Part shown: positions 36,597-48,769 of the stretch, piece by piece
How the letters are laid out: every line of letters starts with the position of its first letter
Position numbering within the stretch: the stretch's first letter is position 1
Assembly: GCF_000226095.1 (NCBI RefSeq)
Contig: NC_016472.1
Coordinates: forward strand, 7,874,001-7,938,000
Source: Thermothelomyces thermophilus ATCC 42464
Taxonomy: Eukaryota > Ascomycota > Sordariomycetes > Sordariales > Chaetomiaceae
Direction: 5' to 3'
DNA: 64,000 bases
The notes under the pieces: model-generated
What the model was told of the DNA's origin: nothing
Seen by the model: only the letters and a program-made list of their open reading frames with translations
Databases searched by the model: none
Made by a program: the position numbers and the translations under genes

Positions 36597-38012
36597 TGCA
36601 GCTTTTTTTTTTATTTCCAGTCGCGCTACTCGAAGGTGGACAATGCGAGGGAAGCGAAAGAGTCCTCTTTCCCCTTCTTTGGTCCTTGTTCCTGTGCGTG
36701 GAGTTGCGATTTTTCTCGGGAGCCGTTTCAAGTCATACAGGGGAGGCGGAGTGGGCTGACTGACGACGGCTGGCGTTTATCGATTGCGCTTCAGAGAGTA
36801 GGAATGTGACGAAATGATGGTCTGATGATCAAAAAGGGGACCCTCGAGACAAAAATCTTGAATGACGCACAGAGAAAGCTGGTGTAACTTTCAACGTCTC
36901 TTGTTTAGTTATTATTCGCAAGCGTCATGTCAAGCGCAGTGATTTGAACCTTGACAGCGCTGTATGTTCCCATGTGCGCGGTCAGTTGGTGACAGACACG
37001 GCGTTGGAGACGGCGGGGACTGCTCCGCTGCATCAAGCTGATGCAGGGTACGCTACGCTAATCTAGCAAGGGTGTGGTCTGACGAAAGCTACCCCTAAAG
37101 TAGGTAGCGTAAAAGAGTTGCAGGTTGGCAAGGGTCGGCAAGGTGGGGCCACCCCAGACTCTCCTCGTCAGGATTGATTTTGGCAGACTACCCGCGGGAG
37201 ATTTGGTCGCTCCCGTCTCCTCTTCCCTCGTTCTAGACCGCTGCCTACATTGAGCTCCTGCTTTCTGTTTGCAATTTATTTTATTCTTTATCTGAGTTGC
37301 TTTTTACCCTTAGTTTCTCCCCCCTTTTTTTTCTAGAAGAAAAGTATGGGCTGGGCATGATCTCTCAGTGCCTGATCTCGTCCTCGGTCGTGTGGTTCAG
37401 GGCCTCGACCACATACATAGCACTAGTGCAGTGCCTCGATTTGTATGATGCGAGTTCTCCTGCAACTATTTGGAATTGTGCACTAACCCTGAAACTAAAA
37501 CTCTCGATATGTAGGTGTTACGATCAGAAGTGTGTTTGCCTAGCCTTTTTGCTGTGCGGTTCCTTCCCTCCCTGAACCATGATTGCGTATTCCATACTAC
37601 TATGTACATTACACTACTCCCAGGGTCTTGGTTTGTTGGCCCGGGTTGGGCGGGTAGGGCGAACAGGCGCATCCTCGCCCAAGCTTGGACGGGTCACATG
37701 CTCGGCCCTACAAGTAGCTCTGCATTGCAACAAGACGTCGGTTTTGACGGAGTATCCGGGAAGAGGGTCCCTGTCAGTAAAATAGCTGACCCGCATTTCT
37801 AAACACGACAACTAGTAACTATTGCGGAGGTTGTGTAAAGTCCGGGCACCGCTTATGTAACAACCTTATCTCAGCAGTCGCTTCGTCTTTCCTCTGCGGA
37901 GAGCCGAGCGCCATCCGGTCACAACTCACATCGCGAACCAACGACCGAACCGATGGATGGTGTTGGGTAGAGGCGTCACTGTCTTGTCCTCTACCCTTTT
38001 ACAAAATCCAGG
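36597..38012. other. Intergenic, divergent promoter region
   Basis: About 1.4 kb between the minus-strand histidine-phosphatase gene and the plus-strand GPI8 gene. It should hold both promoters. A T-tract lies at 36603-36612. No clear TATA boxes or genes were found. Confidence 0.6.
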
Positions 38013-39262
38013 ATGAAGTTCCCTACTTACCTCGGCTTGCGGGTGCTGCTCGCAGCCACATTCCTGTGGCCCGCGATGTTCGTTCTCGCCGAACACACGA
38101 GCAACTGGGCAGTGCTTGTGTGCACGTCGCGCTTCTGGTTTAACTATCGGCATTTGGCAAATGTCTTGTCGATGTATCGCACCGTCAAGCGGCTTGGAAT
38201 TCCCGACTCCCAGATCATCCTCATGCTTCCCGACGACATGGCCTGCAACCCGCGCAATGCTTTCCCCGGGACCGTGTACTCCAACGCCGACCGCGCCGTC
38301 GACTTATATGGCGACAACATCGAGGTGGACTATCGGGGTTATGAGGTGACCGTGGAGAACTTCATCCGCCTGCTCACTGATCGCGTCGGGGAGGAGATGC
38401 CACGCAGCAAACGGCTGTTGACAGACGACCGAAGCAATATTCTGGTATACATGACGGGTCACGGAGGGAACGAATTCCTCAAGTTCCAGGATGCCGAGGA
38501 AATTGGCGCATTTGATCTTGCCGACGCGTTCGAGCAGATGTGGGAGAAGAAGAGGTGGGTTTTCAAGAGTCGTTCGTCCTCAATCCCATCAGCAACTAAC
38601 CCCCGGGCAGATACAACGAGATTCTCTTCATGATCGATACGTGTCAGGCAAACACCATGTACAGCAAGCTCTACTCCCCCAACATCATCGCAACAGGCTC
38701 CTCCGAGCTCGACCAGTCGTCTTATTCGCACCACGCCGACAACGACATTGGCGTCGCCGTCATCGACCGCTACACATATTACAATCTGGAGTTCCTCGAA
38801 ACCGAGGTGCGCGACACAAGCAGCAAGAAGACGCTGGGCGACCTTTTCGACAGCTACACTTTCGAGAAGATCCACTCGAATGCTGGGGTTCGCTACGACT
38901 TGTTCCCCGGCGGCGAGGAGGCAGCGCGGAAGCGACTCGTCACGGACTTCTTCGGAAACGTACAAAACGTCGAGATTGACAGCGCCAAGAACACAACTGC
39001 TTTAGAGGAAGAGCTTCTTTCCCTGAGCAGAACCATCGCGGCTTTGCACCGAAAAGCGGACGAGGAGGAGGCCGCCTTGAAGAAGAATGCCACAGGAGGG
39101 GCTGAGAGGAGGCCAGTCCGGCAGAAGAAGGCACAGTTTGCGAAGCCACTGACCGACGAGAACTGGTGGACCAAGAAGATATATGGGGCTGCCGCCGTGG
39201 CGGGGTGTACACTACTGTGGGGAATGAGCTCGTTCCTAGAAGGTCACGGGAGGCCTTGGTAA
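38013..39262 (+). CDS. GPI8: GPI-anchor transamidase catalytic subunit
   Basis: Two exons, 38013-38554 and 38611-39262 (intron 56 bp, GTGGGT...GGGCAG, branch CTAAC), give 397 residues; yeast Gpi8 has 411. It is the catalytic subunit of the ER-membrane transamidase that cleaves the C-terminal signal of a precursor and attaches the GPI anchor. Residues 1-26 are a signal peptide ([15 protein letters not shown]). The peptidase C13 fold begins with [17 protein letters not shown]. The catalytic His lies in [10 protein letters not shown] and the catalytic Cys in LFMIDTCQA, just after the intron. [19 protein letters not shown] is a further conserved block. The C-terminus ends in one membrane helix ([17 protein letters not shown]). 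The catalytic residues and length are intact, so it should be functional. No regulatory feature was seen. Confidence 0.96.
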
Positions 39263-39746
39263 CTTTGGTCGTCATTTTCCTCTTGTGTTTGCCCAATATA
39301 CGGATTTTTACATCTTGCGATGCAGCAGCTGTTAGGTTCAAGGTTGTCCACACCATGCCTCTGACCCCCGTCGACCGAATCGTCCCGCTGAATCAGTAGC
39401 TGAGATAGGGCTGCGTTGCCTCGAGTCTTGCCTGGACAAAAGAAAAATACCCCTTAGCAGCGCACTGTGCCTCGAAATAGCTACGGACAAAAGCCCATGC
39501 ACTCTCGCTTTGAGATGTCAATAATCGATCTGCGAAGTTGTGAATTGGGGCAGAGCACTTATCTGATGATCAGGAAAGGGTTAGGGTCAAAGATTGTTTG
39601 TAGCAGCCCTTCTTTCTTGGTTGCTGTGGAACTCAGTTTCCTCGCTCTTAAACGCCCTCTCACGCAATAGCCATGTCAACTTGGAACGTTACTGGGGCAA
39701 AAATGTGCAATGTCTCAAGCCGTCACTACGATAGCGATCTATCACG
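39263..39746. other. Intergenic
   Basis: 3' flank of GPI8 and 5' flank of the TFIIIC gene, both on the plus strand. No gene or clear element was seen. Confidence 0.6.
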
Positions 39747-42700
39747 ATGAGCACAGTTATATCAAAACCCAATAAACAGAAGGTGAGTGATGAACCATCG
39801 TCGTTTACTCCGTGCAGCCGAGACCACCATCTGAGCGCGACTGCCATCCTCCGGCAACCAGACCAAAAAGGGAAATGTCACGTTCTCTATCAATTGAGGT
39901 TCCGCCTTGCTTCAAACGTTTCTTTTTGTCCTGGCCTGACGAGTTTCACCCCAAGCAACTTTCCCATTATTGTCCTCGTTAGACTCCAGGGCCTTTCGCA
40001 AATGGCAGTTGTTACCTCTTGGTTGAGAACTTCACTAATGTTTGTCACCAGTTTCTCCCGCTTCGAGAAATTACGGTCAATTCGCGCCCTCTCGTCAAGC
40101 GGGCCATTCAATTCTCATGTGACGGCGACTTGGCAGTGACTGCGGACGACTCGGTCCATATTTTCATCCCAGAGTTTCCGGACTTCTCCCGGCGCCGGGA
40201 AAGGCTAAAGGCTCGGTCAACGGATCAGCAGGACGAGGTCGGCGCCAACAGGAACTGGCCGATCGACCACGAATCGTCAGAGGACGACGACGACGAGGAT
40301 GACGGTGGTCCAAGAAGTTACAACCACCAGGCCACCCGCGCACAGTACTCCGAAGGCAGCAAGCACATGCCTGTCTCGTTTCCTCCCCTTGATCCCCGCG
40401 TCAACCGGGAACTATTCGCCGCCCAGAATATACCCTTTCCGTATGAGGGCGCCGTCGATGTTGAGGGCCAGGACGCCGACAGCAACGACGACTCGGACGG
40501 CTCAGATGATGCCTACGATTCACAGGACGAAGAGGACCAGGGCACTGGCTTGGGGTCCAATCGACCATACGGCGCAGGTTACGGACCTATCACTGGCGTT
40601 GGAAGCAGCATGAACCACGTAGTGGGAATCGGCTGGTCTCCGTCCGGGCTGGGGGTTAACCGCAGGCCTATCCTTGGGGTTCTGACGGGTTCCGGAACCC
40701 TGGCCATGTTCGGAGATGGCAGCGAGTCTGCTAATATATTACCCCGTGCCAACGAGGGCATGCTCCAGCGTCGCGAGCTCAACTCTTGGATCGTCCTCTG
40801 GGGCGTGGGCGAGCGATTGATCGTTCCGGGCCAGCAAACCGAGGTGAGCGAGTACATCCGCGGCTTTGCATGGGCTCGCGAAATCGCACCTGGCCAGGCT
40901 CTGCTGGCGACGATCAACGATCTCAACGAGGTGGCCATCATCAGCGTCCAGTGTGTCTTGGTGGCGGACGAGGATAAAGGCCAAGGCGACTCGGCATTCC
41001 GGGCAGGGCCGCGAGAAAACGTCGTGTGGTTGGTGCGCGAGGTATCCCGGTTCAAGGCGGAAGGGCCTCATAAAGACACAAACGTAGGTTTTGTTCCCCC
41101 GCGGTATCAACTCTCTGGCTATCTAACACTCGCACGCATAAACAGCAATTAGACCCAGACTGGGTCCCCTTTGGGACTTCGTTTGGCCTCAGATGGGGCC
41201 CTTGGTTACACACTGGCGGCTCCCACACCTGCGTCTTGTCCTTTATGGACCGTGGTTATGTCGGCTTCCGGAAAGTCACGATCAAGGACACGTGGGTCAG
41301 GGGTGAATCTCCTAGCCTGGAAGTTGGGAGCGAGGACACTCACGGAATTTGCGTGCATTTGTCAACCGACGCCTTCCTCGAATTTGAGGACGCTGTAGGC
41401 CGAAGACCAGTCCCATCTGCTCGCTGCTTGTTGTGCTGACAAACGTCCAGATCTGGACCTTGGATAATGCCAGCTCTTGTCGAGGGCTGATCGCCACCGG
41501 GTTCGACCTCAAGCAGTTTCATGTCACGCTCACCGGAGAATCGCAGCACCGTATTGACAAACACAGTGCTTGGGATTGCCGGACCGTTTATCGCGAAGAC
41601 GCGGAACATGGTTCTCAGAATCCTATCGCCGGTAATAACCCCCCCTCCCCCCCTTTTCTTCCTCATCACCGCCGGTGCTACGCGAGGCTTACACTCTCCC
41701 TCCAGACCTCGTCATCCACCCCCCTGATCCTGCCAATCCGACTCCCACTCCGCTTTACACACTCATCCGCATGTCGGCTACTGCCACCACTCACGACTGG
41801 TACCAGACCAATGTCCCTCCTCCCAGTGATCCCGCAGCAGATCCGCGGCCGCAATGGGTGCGCACCATCGCGCAGAAACTCGAGGTTCAGGTCCCCGTTG
41901 ACATGCACCTAACGCGCAACTACGACGACAGCGGGTCAGAGGGCTCCGAGTCGGGCTCGGAGGATGAAGACGAAGACGGCGACCTGGACCTCGACGGCGA
42001 TTTTGACTCCTTCGCGGAGGAGGGCGACGCGAACGGGAGCGCGGGGGCTACAGTCCTCGACATCCCCGAGATCCACCCGCATCGATACCGCCTCCACGGT
42101 CTGGCGTTGTCTCCGGGCGGCGGCGTCACCGCGGTCCTCGCGAGCACACATAGCACACAGCGCCCCGAGCGGGGCGGCTGGCACACGGTGAGGTCGAGCG
42201 TGCTGTTCGGCTACAAGCCGCGACGCAAGCGGCAGCCCCGGCGCGGACCTTGCTCGGGCCAGCACGACACCGGTGCTCCTCCCATCGACCCGCAAGTCAT
42301 GGACAGCCTGACCACCGCCACCCCGGCTCCGGCGGAGCGAACCGGTCAGTACGACCGCCTCACGACCGAGGCGAAGCTGTTCGAGTACCTCTACGGCGGC
42401 GGCCCCGAAGTGCCCGGCGTGCACTACCCTTCCCCCGCCGCCGCCGCCGCCAGGGCGGCCAACAGCGACGCCGTGACGGGGGCCGAGCTGCGCGACGTCT
42501 TCGGGCCCGCGCTGGCCGCGCAGAAATGCGACCTCTGCGGCGCCGCCATGGACGTCCGCAAGGGCGCGCTCAGCGGGTGCCGGAACGGGCACTTCTTCGG
42601 CACCTGCGCCACCTCCGGGCTGGCCGTGCAGACGCCCGGGGCGACGCGCAGCTGCGGCGCGTGCGGGCTCCGGACGATGAGGGCCGAGGTGCTCCTGGCC

Positions 42701-42808
42701 AAGATACCGAAGCAAGAGAGCGGCGGCGGCGACGACAGACGGGAGGAGGTGAGGAGGCTCCTGGGGGAGGGAGTCTGTGGGGCGTGCGGGGGGAAGTTTC
42801 TGAGTTGA
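39747..42808 (+). CDS. TFIIIC 90-kDa-type subunit (delta domain and zinc finger)
   Basis: Five exons: 39747-39782, 40052-41083, 41146-41394, 41451-41631 and 41706-42808 (867 codons, 866 residues). The frame is kept at every join, with donors GTGAGT, GTAGGT, GTAGGC and GTAATA. The protein belongs to the TFIIIC complex, which binds internal A/B-box promoters of tRNA genes and recruits TFIIIB for RNA polymerase III. The N-terminal delta/beta-propeller domain starts LPLREITVNSRPLVKRAIQ and contains DLAVTADDSVHIFIPEF. Acidic inserts follow (SSEDDDDEDDGG; NDDSDGSDDAYDSQDEEDQ), then HVVGIGWSPSGLG, VPFGTSFGLRWGPW and another acidic stretch near DDSGSEGSESGSEDEDED. The C-terminal zinc-binding domain has Cys pairs CDLCGAAM, CRNGHFFGTCATSG, CGACGLRTM and CGACGGKF. 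The tiny first exon is the least certain part. It is nuclear. Confidence 0.88.
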
Positions 42809-43351
42809 GTTTCCGGTTGTTATTTCTTTCTTTCTTTTTGTCTCTTGAATAGGGTGGCATAGTGTGCGAATAATGAAAAGGGAGGGGTATTCCAGATGGT
42901 CTGCATGGTAGCGGCACCATCTTCCGGTGGTGCTTGCTTAACGTTCGGGGTAGAATTGGACAAAGTTTGGCGATGACTTCTTTCCAGACCACATCCGATG
43001 AGCTGCTATCATGTCAGCAAAATTAGGGGGTTGTTGTTGGGGGGAGGGGAAGGGATTTGAGATGAACGCGTCACCCTGGACGGAGAGCAGAATGACAGCA
43101 GAAGTAGAATCGATTGGAATCTAATGCTGAATGTGAACCCCAAACTCCGCCCGCTTTTTCTTCTAAGTAAGGCATGCAAAGTTCGCAGAACGAGGTATCC
43201 ATGACAGGAATAAGCCAACCCGCGAGACCCGAAACAGCAAAGAAAAAGAAAAACACGTCAACCGACGGGAAAAAAAACAGGAGATGCCAAGTCTATCCGA
43301 GTCACAAGCACCTCCCCAACCTCCCACTCTTCACACACTCTCTCCGTCTTT
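42809..43351. other. Intergenic between convergent genes
   Basis: 3' flanks of the TFIIIC gene and the carrier gene. It contains a (TTTC)n run near 42820-42840. No gene was seen. Confidence 0.6.
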
Positions 43352-44529
43352 CTAGAAAATCTTGTTCATGGCCTGGTGCGCCAACTCGACGCCCAGGAAC
43401 GTGGCCGCGTTGGCCGGCACCGCCCTGGCGAGGGCGGGGCCGAAGCCGGGGAAGAAGGCCTTGAGGCCGCCCTGGGCGTAGAGGCCCCTCACGACGCTGG
43501 CGACGGTCACGTTACCCTCGGCGGTCTGCAGCCTGCTCTTGACGGTATCGACAGGGAAGACGGGGATCCACATGGCGACGCCGGCGGCGGCGCCGGCGCA
43601 GGTGATGGCGGTCAGGCTGAGCTTGCCGCTCGGCTGGCCGGTGGCGGGGTCGCGCGGGGTCAGCAGCCTCTTGATGTACTCGTAGGCGGCGAAGTAGGCG
43701 GCGGAGCCGGGCCCGTCGCGGGCGAGGGTGGCGGCGGAGCCGCGGAAGACGGAGCGGACGCCGCCCTCGCGGTACAGCTGGCGGACGACGTCGATGCCGC
43801 CCGAGTACTTGGGCTTCTCGCCCGGCGCGAGCTTCTTCTGGCCCTGCACCTGGAGGATCACCTTGACGCGCTCAAAGGGCGCCGTGATGGCGGTCATGGG
43901 GATGGCGGAGAAGAAGCCGGCGGCCGAGGTTTGCGCGATGGAGAGCGAGCCGTCGGGGGCGACGGTGCTCGTGGCGCGGACGATGGTCTTGCCGAGGTCG
44001 TAGCCCCAGAACGAGACGGCGACTGTAGCGCGGGCGCGGGCGAGGGCGGTTAGTTTTTGGTTTTCTCCTTGGTGGTGATGGAAAAAGGGAGGGGAAGGCT
44101 GAAAGAAAGAAAGAAAGAAACAAGCAAGGGGGGAGACATACACATTGGTGTAACGCCGACCAGGGGCGCGGAGACGCCGGCGTACAAGCCCCGCCGCAGA
44201 CCGTCCTTGGCCACGCTCTTGCGGACCACGTCCATGGCGCTCGAATAAACGCCCTTCTCGGCCGTCTGCAGGCGCACCTTGACCAGGTCGAAGGGGTGGC
44301 CGACGATGACGGCGCAGACGCCGCCGAAGCCACCGGCGATGAAGGACCGGAGCTGTGACAGGCCCGTCGACGCGGCGGCCCTGGCCTCGGCCTTGAGTTC
44401 GGCCTTGAGTTCCTCCTTGCTCTCCGGGACGTGAGGGAGCTTCTGGGCGACGGCGGCCGGGAGGTTGGAATGCAGCTTATCGTTGACCGCCGCGCCGGCG
44501 GTGCCGGATTGCGAGGACGTCGAGGACAT
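43352..44529 (-). CDS. Mitochondrial carnitine/acylcarnitine carrier
   Basis: Two exons, 44529-44142 and 44022-43352, give 352 residues. The intron (119 bp) has donor GTATGT and acceptor CTACAG; the split codon restores PMFAVSFWGYDLGK. The protein carries acylcarnitine into mitochondria in exchange for carnitine, linking peroxisomal and cytosolic acyl/acetyl units to the matrix (AcuH/Crc1 type). Three mitochondrial-carrier repeats are visible through their signatures PFDLVKVRLQ, PFERVKVILQ and PVDTVKSRLQ. RAVPANAATFLGVE near the end is characteristic of the carnitine carrier group. The N-terminal 60 residues are a charged, Ala/Glu-rich extension (KEELKAELKAEARAAAS) longer than in animal homologues. 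All carrier signatures are intact. The intron contains a (CTTT)n run. Confidence 0.92.
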
Positions 44530-46125
44530 TGTGACGGTTGATTAGGGCTGCTTGTGTGCTAAGCTTCCGACAACAACAAAGCTGACTTTGGTCCCCTGTT
44601 TCCCCTGGCGCGAACCTTCTTCGAAGCCGCGTCTCGTGTTGCGGTAGATGATTCTCGATTGTATCGAGTTGCGTCTGCGCTTCTCTCTCTTCTGCTCCTT
44701 GCGGTCGAAAAAGCGAAATCTACAGCACGGAAACGCAAAATTTCGGAACGATTTAGCTCGACCGGCTCTTTGATCGTCCGAAAGAAAGACTGCGGGTGTT
44801 CAGATTTTGGGGCGTTTGGGAGGTTGATGGGGGGTTTTGGCATACCTAGCTATCTCAGCTCCGTTGGACAATACTCCGTACTATACTATGCACTTTCAGC
44901 CACGGACGTCACCCCACGTTCCGGTGCTGGAACCTCGGCAAAAGGGAACCCCCAGCCCCGCCTTCGTCTGCGGGCCGACTTTACTGTACGGATTACACAG
45001 TAGTATGCACATGCCACTCCTGGTCCCAGAAGCACAAGATCTGTGGAGCCTGCTGGTGGGCTTCAACTGCCAAGATGCCAAGAGATCACTTCACGGATGC
45101 GGCAGTGGTTTCCAACGTTAGCTATTCGTCACATGCCTCGAATTGCACTTGCTGAACGCACGGTCCATGAGCCGTTTTTTTGGGGCCGCGGGTGTCCCCA
45201 TGGGGCATGGGACCCGCTTGGATAAGTTAGTGGCTGATTACCCAACTTCCGTTCATCCATTCGCCATCCATCTCTCCGTGCCTCCAAAGTTAGATACAGT
45301 GGTTGGGTAGATTTGGAGGATTTGGAGGATGATCTTGACTCCTCCTCCTCCTCCTCCTTTCCTCAATGTCCCTCTTCAAGGTTCTTCTTTTCTGCTTGCA
45401 ACTACTCTCTCGACCGTCAACTGCCTTGGTGCTCGGACAACAACCAGTGCATCATCGATCGAGATGAACATGGTCAATTGACAGAAAGTTACCAATGAAG
45501 CGACCGTCCACGGCTAACTGGCTTCTTCCCCCTCGGATTGCCTTCAAGGATGCGACGCGCATTTTGGATTCGCCATGATCTACCACCCGAAGGACATATG
45601 TAGAGTTCCTTGCTTCCCTCTTGTGTTTCCAGTCGATGTCACCCACTCCCGGGCATCCTCATATCTGCCTCGGGCAGATGGGTGACAGAAGGCCGCAGGA
45701 GTGTGTGCTACTCTACTTGCATACTCTCGTAATATTTTCCCCCTGTGTACTAGTAGTGTACATAGTATGGACACGTTCAGGGGTATATATCTCCCAAGTA
45801 TAAAGACTAAAATCCCTTGGGCCAATCAACGAGGCTTGGTGATCGCTTGTGCGGCATCGAGCCGCCTGACGCCAAAAAGGAGGGACCCGTCCCATTGTGA
45901 CTTTACAAACAGGGGCAGGTATTTGTCCACATGTGACGCGCCATTTCAGAGAAAACGGAGAGGGCGGGGGGCTCAAAACTCGATGTGTTTTTAACAGATT
46001 TTTCTTCCGTCTTGCGCGAGATTTGGTAGGATAGATTGCAAGGTACGTCTTTTTTTTTTTTAAGCCAGATTATATACTTGTAGCAACCGATTCGTTACAG
46101 GTTGATTTGGTTATATGTTAAAGAA

Positions 46126-46126
<1 letters not shown>
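44530..46126. other. Intergenic up to the LINE
   Basis: About 1.6 kb without a supported gene. A (CTC)n/(GGATTT) repeat lies near 45312-45360. A T-tract near 46049-46061 marks the transition to AT-rich DNA. The open frames seen are short and featureless. Confidence 0.6.

Positions 46127-46157
<31 letters not shown>
46127..46157. repeat. (ATT)10 microsatellite, LINE 3' tail
   Basis: 31 nt of perfect ATT repeats. On the minus strand this is (AAT)n, directly at the 3' end of the minus-strand LINE, where a simple-repeat tail is expected. Confidence 0.85.
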
Positions 46158-46249
46158 GTCCTACACTACTATGCTAATAAGTATGCTAGAGTCTCTCTAG
46201 TTATATATAAAGGAAACCATACCTAATAGGCCAGATAAAAACCTCTGTC

Positions 46250-48299
46250 CCGCCTCTAACGCCTAATCCGGAGTACTAATATACTACAAAGAAAAGGAGA
46301 AGTGGCTAGAATAGCCCTATAGAGGCCTTCCCTCCCGGTCTAGCCTCCTTACGAGGCGGTATTCCGGGAGCCTCCCTAGGTCTATTAGCCACTATAGAAC
46401 CCTCCTTGCCAACCGATAGTTACAGGCCCCTATACCCTATAAAACGAGATCTAGGTCCCTTTGCGACCGTATTTCCTAGGATTCCTACGTTCGGCTTCTC
46501 GGTAGGTTCGGGCACTAAATAACTAGGTGCTCTATAGTTTCCCTCCCTTAGCTATAGGCATAGTAGGGGGTACTAACCCCTAGGACTTGAACCCTAAAAA
46601 GGAAGTCATGGAGGCCGATAGCCCTTATATAGACCTATACTAGCAGGGAGCTCTAGGCCTTTATTAGGCCTTAGTGTTTATAGGCCTTCTCCTATAAAAA
46701 CTAGGTACGGGGGGTCCTTATCTAACACATGCTATATCCTCTTACTAGCTTGGTTAGCCCTCTAACGGTTGCTCTAGCTAGCTACTATAGCTAGTTCTAT
46801 AGCCTATAGCCTTCTTTATAGGGTCTATAGGGGGGGTTAACCCCCTCTATAGCTCTCCTAAACCTACTGCCGGACTATTGACCTTATTGCCTCTAGGGCT
46901 ATAGGCTTTGGCTCCTAGCCCCTTGCCCTAGTCCTCCTCTTCTGGAACCTCTGGCTAAGCCTATTATAGGCCTATTAGATAAGAGCTCTTATAGGGACCT
47001 AGGGGGCCCCTAGGCTTACCCTAGTTTATAGGAGCGGCTAGTTAAGTTTAGCCTCAAAGTCGGCTAGCCTCTTATTAAGATAGAGGTCGAGGGGTGGCAC
47101 CTAGGCTTCCGTTTTAAGGTACCGGATAGGGGTAGCCTTATAGGCTCTAGTAACTACTTAAAGGGCCTTATATTAGGCCTTTAATAGTTCCTTAGTAAGG
47201 CCTTCTAGTATACCCCCTGGTTTAGTAGGCTTATAGAAGTTTAAGGCCTTATAAGTTAGGGTACTATAGATATACTTAGTATAGACCTTATAGGCCTATA
47301 AGAGGCTAGGGCCCTAGGTTTTTGTAGCGAGCCTAGTTAGGGCAAACTCCTAGGTTTCTAGCTTCTTAGCTACTATTATATAGTAAGGGCCCTACTATAG
47401 CCTCTAGTCTAGCTAGACCCTTAGGAATCTAGCTAACTTCGATAGGGCTATAGTAGTAGTACCTCCTCTAGGCTATAGGAGCTCTAGCGGTCGTGACCAC
47501 TATTTCTAGCCCCTATTAAAGTAGATAAGTTCGTATTTTTCTAGGGCAAAAGCTATACCCTAGGTCTTTACCTACTATAGGTAGACCTTCTAGGCCCTCT
47601 ATAGCTAACCGTTATAGGCCTCCTTAGCCCTCCTAAAGGCTAGAAGGTTAATATTATTGGTAAAGCCTATTAAACTAACTATAGGGTAAGCCTAGCGAAT
47701 GGCTTAGTAAAGAGAGGCTATATAGAGGATAAATAGTATAGGGGAGAGGGGTAACCCCTAGGAGACCCTAGCCCTTACTATTATATCCTCTATTTCCTAG
47801 CTATCGAAGTAAAGAATAGCTACCTTATCCTATAGCTACTCCTTAATCTAAACTACTAACCACTTTAGGAAGCCCTGGCTCTATAAAGTAGCTAGTAGCC
47901 AGGTATAGTTAATAGTGTCAAAAGCCCCTAAAATGTCAAGTTATAGGAGGGAGGTAGCCGCCTTATACCTCTAAGCCTCCTAGACCTAAGCTATAATAAG
48001 CCAAATAGCTAGTTCTATAGACCTATATTCCTAGTTACCTATTTATTTGGCTAGGAGAAGCCTATAGGCCTTTACAACGGCTATTACCTTCCAAGTAACT
48101 ATAGCCTTAAGTACCTTGCCTACTATTAATAGGAGCGCTATAAGCCTATAGCTACCTAGGGTAAAGTAGGCTTATAGGGGTTTACTAGGCTTACAGAGGA
48201 CTATTATTTTAGCCCTTTTAAACTAGGCCGGAAAATAGCTAAGCTATAGGCTCTCTAAGGCTAGTTTTGCCAGTATCCAGTAGAGTAGCCGCCTATAGG
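46250..48299 (-). pseudogene. LINE ORF2 3' part: reverse transcriptase and C-terminal region
   Basis: Minus-strand reading from 48299 down crosses reverse-transcriptase motifs: a LL-DTLGK-like start, a DIxGAFDTVNY-type region near 47925, GLPLSPILFILYIASLY near 47720, and the catalytic box at 47653-47667, which reads GFTNN where GFADD is expected. The post-RT portion reads FLGVWLDWRL-like and AYKATPIRYLKTEAWVPPL-like sequence near 47400-47080. Both catalytic Asp codons of the box are changed to Asn by G-to-A, so the enzyme is dead. Confidence 0.8.
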
Positions 48300-48304
48300 C
48301 CTTT

Positions 48305-48737
48305 TGTCACGGAAATATACATGCAGATGCCGCCTGAGCCACTGGCGTAAATGGGCTAATCAAGCCGAAGGAATGATAGACCAATCAGAACAGGATCACA
48401 CTTGGCAAGAAATGATCCCAGCAGAGGATCACTAGCTCACGACATGAGCTAGGTAAGCTAGTATAGAAGATTACTACGACTACTAGTGATCCTAGGATTA
48501 TATATATATATAGATAGTCACTTGTTACGGTAGACTCTAAGAGTTTACTAATGATAGTAACCCTTATAATTATAGTACTTATACTAAGTATTATTATTAA
48601 CTATTATAAGGGATAACTCTAGTATTATTATAAACCCTTTAGCTTTACCGAATCCCTTAGACGACCTGCTTATTTGTCCCGCTTAATCTACCTTTGTTTA
48701 AACCCTTTTAGAAGAAGTCTAAGTTAGGTTCGTTATA
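48305..48737 (+). repeat. Element C 5' LTR
   Basis: 433 bp, same length as 55438-55870. Visible differences are transitions, including the terminal CACA changed to TATA. Confidence 0.94.
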
Positions 48738-48769
48738 CGTTACTATCACTCCCTTTGTTTTATTATAGT

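Noticed and set aside
41936-42715. 259-codon minus-strand frame
   Set aside because: Antisense shadow of the TFIIIC zinc-finger exon in very GC-rich DNA.
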